In this document: piece by piece, positions 34,183 through 43,800 of the stretch | Position numbering within the stretch: the first letter of the stretch is position 1 | Layout of the letters: every line of letters starts with the position of its first letter | Assembly (NCBI RefSeq): GCF_036588685.1 | Contig: NC_086381.1 | Span: 49,971,431-50,035,430, forward strand | Reading direction: 5' to 3' | Source: Mytilus trossulus | Taxonomy: Eukaryota; Mollusca; Bivalvia; Mytilida; Mytilidae | DNA: 64,000 nt | Made by a program: the position numbers and the translations under genes | Notes under the pieces: generated by a model | Told to the model about the DNA's origin: nothing | Databases searched by the model: none | What the model saw: the letters and a program-made list of their open reading frames with translations, nothing else

Positions 34183-34731
34183 TGTGACAATATGATAGGC
34201 TAAAAATATATATATAAATATATATAAAATATATTTATATTTATATTGATGATTATATATTCTTAAAATGTTTATTAAATTGAATAAAATAAATACAGGG
34301 GAATATCTATTAAGAAAATCATGACCTTGTAAAAGGTTGTTCAATTGACCGCTACTGCATATGAAATATTTACATGCAGATTATGAGGTGACATGTAACA
34401 ATTAGTTAAACACTGGACATACGTGTATTGCATACCATGTGGAGACATGTAGCAATAACAGTTAGTTAAAACACTGGACATGCGTGTATTCTTTGACCAT
34501 TAATTTCCAGGTTGGCCAAAACATGTCAATTAGAGTCAACTTAATAGATATTCATCCCTGTATCTTTTAATTTAAGACTATGATGGTCAAATTAATAGAA
34601 ACCTTGACACTGATTATATTCTGTATATATACTTGTGTATTTTACTGTATAGAAGAGACCGTCCGTTATGGACACTGGTCCAGACGGGCTTGAATAAACT
34701 ACTATTCCAAATAACCATGTGTTGTGTCACA
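34183..34731 (+). repeat. Right LTR (3')
   Basis: 549 bp, reads as identical to the left LTR; AATAAA at 34693-34698. Followed by CATC at 34732-34735, which matches the 4 bp before the left LTR. Confidence 0.9.
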
Positions 34732-34755
34732 CATCCCCCCTGGTCGAAATAGCGT

Positions 34756-34761
34756 TTTAAT
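34756..34761 (-). terminator. Candidate polyadenylation signal of the hydrolase-like gene
   Basis: ATTAAA on the minus strand about 120 bp after the stop codon, and only 25 bp before the right LTR of the inserted element. Confidence 0.4.
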
Positions 34762-34883
34762 ATTATAAGGACAGTTTTCAATATGCAGGTGCTACAGAAA
34801 TATGCCTACTTAAAAAAAATGAAAGCAACATATTGTACACAATATGTTTTCATTCTAAACAAAGAAATTAAAAAAATATTTAT

Positions 34884-37800
34884 TTATTTATAAATCCCAT
34901 AATAAATCCACTCCATTGCTCTTATTGGTGGTAAAAGTGTACAAAATATATGTCCGTCAGCATTGTTTTCCGTTATATACGCATGCGACGTGACATGAAG
35001 TACATGATTTTGCTTCGTGACTAAAATATTCTTTTTATTCCAACTGGATTCTGTTGGTATAATAATATCTTCATGGAAGAGAATTCCTGGATTTCTTTTG
35101 TCAAATCTTTTTCTAATTTTCTCTGCTGATCTGTTATATGCTATCACGTAGGACGCCTGGGGTAGAGAAAAAAACATGAATTGATATAAGAAGATGTAGT
35201 ATGAGTCACAATTTATAAAAGTAAACCATTACGCATTATAGATCAAAGTACGGTCTTCAAAACGGAGCCTTGACTCACACCGAACAGCAAGCTGTGAAGG
35301 ACCCCAAAATTTACTAGCGTCAAACCATTCAAACGTGAAAACCAAAGGTATATTTCAAAAAATAAAAAAAGAGAATCGACAAACATTTATGAACCCTAAC
35401 AAACGACAAAGCATGAATGTCATGAATGACCGTAAAAGACCTTAAGGCTTCCTCTTTATAAAGTTTACTTAATATTTAGCGATCTAAATGGCTTAGCTTT
35501 TTTCTACAAGCAAACTTTCTCGGTAGGGACACCAAAGCGATAAAACAAAACGTCAACTGAGATTACCATATCTCCAGAAAGCAGCTTATTTCTTTAGCAA
35601 TGGAATACTTTGAGATTTTTGTTCCTTTAAAATATCATTTCTTTTTTTACTTAATTTGGAAAATGGTATGCATGAATTCAGAGCTGCATTCACATATACA
35701 TGGTGTCGGGCTTTGTACAAAGTTTTGGAGTTCTCATTGTCATTTCTGTATACATGTATTTGTTGACCTGTTCGATCGCGTTCATGATGACTGACTACAG
35801 ATACTAGTTTCATTGAATACCTCCGAAAGCATTTTCATTAAATATGCCGTTAGTTTTTTCGTTTTAATTGTTTTATAGCTGACTATGCGGTATGGGCTTT
35901 GAGTATTGTTGAAGGCCTTACTGTGACTTATAGAACTTTGTTAATTTCTTTGTTATTTTGGTCTCTTTGTGGAGAGTTGTCTCATTGGCAATCATACAAC
36001 ATCTTCTTTTTTACACTGTTAAAATTTCAAATCAGTTTTTCTTCGACTTATGAGTTTTGAATGTCCCCTTAATGAGTTGGTATCTTATATGGCTATCTCT
36101 TATTTTATTTATACATTTATAATTGTTCCTCGTAAATTACATGGAGTGTTTGTTGCGCTTGTAGATTGGAGTGATAGGGATGGGGAGTTTTTGGTTACTT
36201 TTAAAACATAAACGTATCTATGTGCAATCTAAAACAAAATTGTTTTCCGGAGCACCTGAGATTACCCCCTAGGTTTTTTGGGGGGTTCGTCGGTTGTTTT
36301 GTCTTTAGGTTTCAATGTTGTATTATCTGCTTGTCTTTTTTCTTTTATAACCATGGTGTTGTTAGTTTATTTTCGATTTATGAGTTTGAATGTCCCTCTG
36401 GTAGTTTTCGCCTCTCTTTCATGGGTACGTTGGAATTACGTTGGTATATACCATCATTATACTTACGTAATTCAAATCCTTGCATGTACGTTCTGGAGAA
36501 TTGTCGGTTTGCGTTATTCCTAGCTTTTTCAAAATTGCATCTCTTCGGAACATCCTTGCATGTATCTGTAAAGGTATCTCATCGGAATCTATCTTTTCGA
36601 CTGGCGTGTCCAGTTGTGAAAAAAGATATATCGTAACTTTTGAAATAGATTCGTTAAAGAGAGCCGGGTTAAATGCTGACTGATATGTGAAATAACTCTC
36701 TATCTGAAATAAATTTATAAAAATACTGATAATTATGTTAAAAAAAAAACTTTTATTATGATTTTTGCATCCTTAGACGGGCATTTTACATTCTACAAGA
36801 AAATATATATATCAGGGCAATTTAATTGTACTGCAAAACAATGACAAGAACAAAAAACGAAAACGAAAATGGCGGATGTTTAAACGATATTGCTATGCAC
36901 TGCGTTTTATACCAGCGAATTGTACACGCCAAGTTTTGGTAACATCTTAAGGATCTTTTGAATTTTAGAAGGTTGTATGGTGATCTATAGTTATCAACTT
37001 CTGTTATAGTTGGTATCTGATTTAGGAGATAACTGTATTGTATTTTAAGCTTGGCCTTCGTAAAACGTAGATTTTACTGTCGCAAATTGAGTTTACCTAG
37101 CGACGCGGAGCGGAGATAGGTAAACGGATATTTGCGACAGTAAAATCAAGTTTTACGAAGGCCAAGCTTAAAATACAATACAGTTATCTCCATTCTAATG
37201 CCACATATTAAAATAAATGTAATTTAATAAATATTTTGGCTTAAAAATGGCATAAATGAAAAAGTCCGCGAAACTGTTGCATTGTCTTTAGCATCTAAAC
37301 AATGTGACGTCATGTGTTTACTCTGGATGTCAATAATGAATACTTAACATATTTTTTTTCTAACTATAATCATAGTCCAAAAATCTGCATATCAAATGAA
37401 ACATACATGACGTACTTACATTTATCCGAGTTGAATCTGGCCCAACAAGATCTGACAACCACATCTGTGACTGTTTAACCCAGTGAGACTTGTATTCTTT
37501 GGGGTCTATGGTTATCTGATGAGCTTTCAGTAACGGCTGAAATATACCATTTGGAATTATTTTACAATGCCGTTTTCTCTAATTGTGCAGGGTGCACTGA
37601 TACCTGTTTTGACCCGTTTGATAAAATTTTGTATAAACAACACACTGCAACAAATTTTCACCAATTCCACCCGAAAGATTGTGTTTGTTTTTAGTTTTTT
37701 GCAGGCCATTGTCAGTTTGTTTTTAAAGTATCATTGAGCATGAATATCCCTTTGGTATGGTAGGCCTCTCTTTTTTATATACTTTTCATTCATAGCATTT

Positions 37801-40800
37801 TCAATTTTTAGGATATATTAAGCGAATTGTATCGTCCATAATTGAGCTGCTCTTACTTCATCTGCCAGTACAAATCAACTACATTTGAACGACTGTGTCA
37901 AAAACGATGCCGCTTAGATTAATTTCTGTTTTGTAATCGGTATGACTTATGTTTTTTATGAAAAAAAAGATGATATCAAGTTTGCGCGGTTTTTTTTTTA
38001 TGAAAAAACGATTCATTCCGAAAAGAATTTGGTATTAATGAATTATTATAAATCATACCTCCAAAATTTTGCTTGTTTCTACAAAATGACCATTCAAAGA
38101 ATCTAGAACAACTCTACCATTTTCTCCTCCACAATAGAGAAGAAATGTAGAAATTGGTTGAAGAATGTCCTGGAGTAGATTTTCATATTCTATGTCTAAA
38201 GCGATGTCCTGCAGAAGTAGATGGATAGGAAGTTGACCATTACTGAATATTCCATGATTAACACCATCTAACACTACCATTGGATAACGGTATTTTAGAC
38301 TCGGTTCAGCTTTTATTTCTTGAAGATACTTTCTGTATAAAAAAAAGAAAATTGACAAAACGACGATTCTTATAACAATGTGAACGGTTCTAAAAAAATC
38401 TACTTTCCAAATTGCGAAAATGCTTGCCAATTTTCTTTTTTATTTAAAAAATAAATTCATCTTATTTTATATTCTTACTTTCAAATTGAGGTGTGTATTA
38501 AAAAAAATAATAGTGTGGTAAAAATAAATGAAAACAATATGTTGAATAATTCCATGCATCCGTTGCGCTATTCTGGATTTACCTTTATCTGGAACTCTCC
38601 GCCCCGATTTTTTTAAAGCCGCATATTTATAAGTACCAAGGTAGATGAATAACAAATAAATAAATAAAAAAATAAGCGCAAATATTACAAAAACAGTAAA
38701 TGACGTCCCATTGTGCTGATTTTCGCAGTCTCCAACACCCGATTTGTCTTATAGAACTAAAAGCATTTCAACCTGGACGAAAACGAACTATTTATTAGGG
38801 GAAACTATATATTTGGGATAATTAATTTCTGATTAATGCATTTCTCTTCCGGCGGTACTCTATTTTATTATCATAAATATAAAGGAAATTATTTATGATA
38901 ATAGTGGAATGTCTTTCAAAAAAAGAAATAGGAAAAAAGAACACGTTTTTAATTAAATATTATGTAATCTTTTATACACACAACGTACATAAACAACGTG
39001 AATATAACAAGAACACGCTTTCGAAAACATTAAAATATTTTTGATATATTAGTTATGTATATATGATTTATCTATTTCCCTATGAATACTTTCCTTTTCG
39101 TTTCATCTCCGAGAAAGTAACACCAGATCTCAAAGACATGAAGACAACTTAAAAAGCATTTTCAAAATCTTGTGACTATGCATGCATACTTTGTTTTCCC
39201 AAAATGTTATAAATCATGTGGTATGAAGCTTTTCTTACAAACATCGCGTTTAAAAATACAGTTGGAAATACTCTTTGCATAATAAATGATAAGTATGCAA
39301 TTTTAAATTATTTGCTCTCACAGAAAAGATTACAAAAGTGAATAGTATTGGATATTTACAAGTGTTACATTCATGCGCCTCCGGGTGTGGGAATTTCTCG
39401 CTACATTGAAGACCTGTTGGTGACCTTCTGCTGTTGTTTTTTTATTTGGTCGGGTTGTTGTCTCTTTGACACATTCCCCATTTCCATTCTCTATTTTATG
39501 GTTCCCAAACTCTTGTAAAACAATAAATCAGAGGACAGTACCTCATTCGTTCCTTAAACTGAATATGCGATAGACCATAAATACAATAAAATATAAAAGT
39601 TGTGCTTATTATCTTTACTCAAATAAGGAATGTCATAGGTATTTTCAACGTATTGTAATTGTATTATCTATTATCAAAGTTTGAAATTCCCAACCTGAGA
39701 TTTTGGTGGGGTTCGTTTTGCTTAAGTCTTTAGTGTCTCTAGTTTTCTATATTGTGTCTTGTGCAGTACTATTTGTCTGTTTGTCTTCTTCATATTTAGC
39801 CATGGCGCTGTCAGTTTATTTTCGATCTATGAGTTTGACTGTCCCTCTGGTATCTTTCGCCCCTCTTTTGAAACTTCAATTATCATTTTACAGTTGGTAA
39901 TATTCGGTTTCTTGATTAACTCACTTGTAAACATTAGCTAGTGTTGTGATTTTTGTTAATCCGTCTAAATTCCCAATAACAGTCATTGTAGGTACGTTCA
40001 ACTGCATTATTTTCTGGTCTGACGTAACGTGGGTACCAAGTAGTACAATTCCACTTACTACATCTGGGTATTCTGACACAAACTGTTGAATTAACGACCC
40101 TAAAGTGAAAAAAAAATGATGTTGCTGTATCAAAACGTGATTGCAACATATAAAGATGAGTGCTCGAAGGAACATGTGATGACCAACGAAGAATTGAAAC
40201 TCCAAAGATCAAAACCAGATCTACAACCACAACTTGAAACTATCATTTACAAACACTAGAAGTGGTTAAAATCTAGCTTTGGCATCCGGAAAAAAAATAT
40301 AAGTAAAATATGTACAAGGTATAAATGAACTTAAATACAAGCGATGCTATGTTGATTTGTTTGAGCTTTTGACTTAGTCATTGGATTAGCGACTTTCCAT
40401 TTTGAATTTTTTCTCGGAGTTCAGTATTTGTGTGATTTTACTTTTTTCAGTATCTATGAAATGCTAGCAATTAATGCTGTTTTACTGTTTAAGTGATGTC
40501 ACGAAGAATGTAGTGACCTTGAGATGCTGTAATTGACCATTGAATGCTGTCAGTTACATAAGGAGTTTGTCAAAGACGCTTAAATCCTCATTCAGTTATC
40601 AAATTGGTATACCGGTTATAACTTTTTAAACGTTAGATATACCAGACTGGCCATGTCCACCAAGAATTATTTGTAATTTTCCACTGGTCTTCTTTAAACG
40701 ATACACCTCTGTGTTGATACTATCCACCAGTCGTAATACGTCTGTAACCTCATAATGTGTTCCCCTTTTGTTTTCAATTATACCTATCCATAATTGTAAT

Positions 40801-43800
40801 GGAGAGAATGACTGGAGAGCGGTGCCTACAAAAATATAACAAAAAGTATTGGCCACAGATGCATGTTCGAACATCAAATACAGATATCAAAACCACAGTA
40901 AAGGAGATACCACTTGATTTATATGAGAGGATTTTGTTCTGCTTCTGTTTAGTTGCAATTTCTGTCCTGTCCTTTTCCACTCTACATCTATTCTGTCCTG
41001 CCTTTTTTTATTAGTTTAAGCCCCAGTCCCATTAGACCACGATCGCACCACGCTCACCACGATCTAAATTAAATTCAGATCGTGGTGAGGTCGCGGTATG
41101 AGCGGCATGAAAATGTAATTTTTCGTTAATTTCACGATGCTACTACGTCCTCATTACGCTCCTACAACGATCCCGCTACGATTATAACACGTTCTCACCG
41201 CGCTTATTCTGCGACCTTACTAAGCTTATCAAGATCTTTCTACGCTCATAACGTTCTCACTACGACCATACCACGAGTTATCCGATTGCAACACGATCTT
41301 ACCACGCTTCTACTGCGATTATAGCACGTTCTTACCACGACTTCGCTACGTTCAATCCGCGATCTTACTACGCTCTCCTCAGCAATAACGCCAACATCGT
41401 GTTCTATATCAATACAGTATCATTCCTTCAGTTCTATTTCTGAGTAATACGTAGATTTCTCGGAAAAAATACAGCCATGCCACCAAAATATACTAGAACA
41501 CGTGGGCGTAGTGTTAGGGTTGATGAAGAAACAGATGGAGCTCTGATAGAAACGAATCTTGATCAAGTAAGGATGTCGGGCCGACCAATCCGACCTAAAT
41601 TACAACCTATTGTATGGTCTATAAAGCTGAAATGACGATAGTTTTTTGAACGATAGCAGATATGAAACAGATGCGTTAATATATATAGGAAGATGTGGTA
41701 TGAGTGCCAATGAGACAACTCTCAATCCAAGTAACAATTTTTAAAAGTAACAACTATAGGCCAAGATACGGCCTTCAACACGGAGCCTTGGCTTACGCCG
41801 AACAGCAAGATTTAAAAGGCCCCAAAAACTACTAGTGTAAAACCATTCAAACGGGAAAACCAACGGTCTAATCTATATAAAAACAAGAAGGATGGTTGAG
41901 CCGTTAGAGAAAATGGACAAGAAGTCCCAATTACATGTAGACAAACAAAACCTGGGGAGAATTAATATATTTTATGGGAAAAAGACAATGAGAATAATGG
42001 TCGTAGTATGAACGTAGTCCGGTCGTAAGAAGAGCGTGATGAGGACGGCAAGGGCGTGCTAGAATCGTACTATGGTCGTGAACAGCGTGGTATAGTCGTA
42101 GTGGAAGCGTAGTTTGGTCGCGGTGAGAACGTGATGATCGTAGTGAGGTCGTAATAACTTCGCAATGAGATCGTAGCGCAGTTTCTCCGAAAAGAATCAC
42201 GCTTTCGCTACGCTCTCACTACGATGGTACAGCGACCTTTGCGATCTTACTACGATCTTAGTGCGCTCTCACTACTCTTCTACTACGACCTGATTTCGCC
42301 ACGACCGCACCACGATTGTTTTGAACATGTTCAAAGTTTGCCACGCTCATCACGATCTTGAAGACATCACCACGACCGTGATACGACCTTACTGCGATCT
42401 ACACGATCGTACTACGATCATCAAAATTTGCTGTTTTTTTCACAGATCGTAGTGCGATCGTGGCCTAGTGGGACTGGGGTATTATCCTGACTTTTATTTT
42501 ACATAAACTGGCATCTTTCCTTTTAGGCGATGTGTTTCATTCTGCCTATTTCATCCTAGCCTGAATCAATGTTTATAATACCCCTGCTCCCTGGGACAGT
42601 ATTAGAAATAGTAACATTGTGCTAGTGACCTACTATGATATACTAGTATACGGAGTCAGTAATTTTTTTATCGGGGAAGAGCCCATATGTAAGTGCTGAT
42701 TCGATCAAAATATAGCATGAGCCTAGATGGCTACGTCTTGAGTTTTTTTTTTTTTCTTCTTTTTCTTGCAGAAGTACGGGATATAGTGTCACATGTAAAA
42801 GAAAACATTATTCATTATTCATCTTGAATGCAGAAAATTTATTCTGTTTCATTATTCATTATTTATCACTTAACGTTGATAGTGACGTACTTAAGCGCGG
42901 TATTTATTTTTATATTTTATTTTATTTTATTTTTTAGTAATTTATGTTGTATGCCTGTGATGAACGTTTACAACGTTTTGGATGCTGTATCCAGATTAGA
43001 TTGTCAATCTTCTGTCACATTAACCTATTATCTCATCAAATTTTGTAAAAGTAACGGAACTATAAACAACTGTCATACAAGTTGGAGGCTTATCTAGCAG
43101 GAAAACAAGAGTTCGGAATCTGAGCTTCAGTATTTGTCGCTTGTTGATGTGGTTCAAAAGTGTTTCTCATTTCTCGTTATCTATAAAGATTAGACCGTTG
43201 GATTTCCTGTTTGAATGGTTTTACACTAGTATTTATTGAGGCCCTTTATAGTTGGCTGTTCGGTGTGAGCCAAGGCTCCATGTTAATGGCCGTACTTTGA
43301 CCTATAATGGTTTACTTCTATAAATTGTGACTTGTGAAATGGATGGGGAGTTGTCTCATTGGCACTCAAACCACAACTTCTTATATATAATTTGCCCATT
43401 ATTTTCTTCCAAAAATGTCTGTACCTATTCAATGATATTACATTAATTTTTGTCAATCCTTCCGTTGGTTGAATATCTTTAATTTTTCAAGCTTTTCCCC
43501 TTTAAAAATTTGGTTATACCCTGGAGTTCGGTATTTATGGTATACTTTATCATTTTTTTTTCTCCAATGGCAGATATTTGATCTGAATATTCATAACTAA
43601 CTTCTATTCTTGAATATAATTACAATTTGCTTATGATGGTTCCTTATCCCACAATTTTTTGGGTATTTTTTGGTACTGTTATAATACCAGGAATCTATAG
43701 CAATATAATATAGCAATCTATAAAAATATAATATTTCTTTCATTATCAAATTTCATTACCAAATTAATGACACGCAATAATGTCATTAAACCCTTTAAAC

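Larger units (their letters stand above)
30555..34731 (+). mobile_element. Non-autonomous LTR retrotransposon, 4.18 kb
   Basis: Two 549-bp direct repeats (30555-31103, 34183-34731) bound the element. Each begins TGTGAC and ends GTCACA. CATC precedes the first copy and follows the second (4-bp target duplication). A purine tract AAGAAAGGGAGGAA abuts the right LTR, which sets plus orientation. The 3.08 kb interior has no protease, reverse transcriptase, RNase H or integrase frame, so the element must rely on enzymes supplied elsewhere (LARD-like). It holds a 71-aa frame near the left LTR, a 61-codon frame at 33124 and a 23-bp tandem repeat. The primer-binding site was not identified with confidence. 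Confidence 0.9.
41021..42479. mobile_element. 1.46 kb foldback element of helically spaced CpG words
   Basis: The ends are inverted copies: CCCCAGTCCCATTAGACCAC on the left, GTGGCCTAGTGGGACTGGGG on the right, continuing into GATCGCAC-type sequence. The left half iterates ACTACGATCTT-like words, then the strand flips to CGTAGTGAGGT-like words (42002-42180), then flips back. CpG steps occur at 42002, 42013, 42024, 42035, 42046, 42055, 42066, 42077, 42086, 42097, 42108, 42119, 42130, 42139, 42150, 42161 and 42172. On the left they run 41135, 41146, 41157, 41168, 41179, 41190. A dispersed repeat sits at 41690-41895. No transposase; it lies in intron 1 of the hydrolase-like gene. Confidence 0.75.

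Noticed and set aside
36220-36636. Plus-strand 138-aa open frame
   Set aside because: Its left part is a dispersed repeat and its right part is antisense to hydrolase exon 6; no domain content.
38467-38655. Minus-strand 62-aa frame upstream of hydrolase exon 4
   Set aside because: Intronic: exons 3 and 4 join in phase without it, and its product has no recognisable motif.
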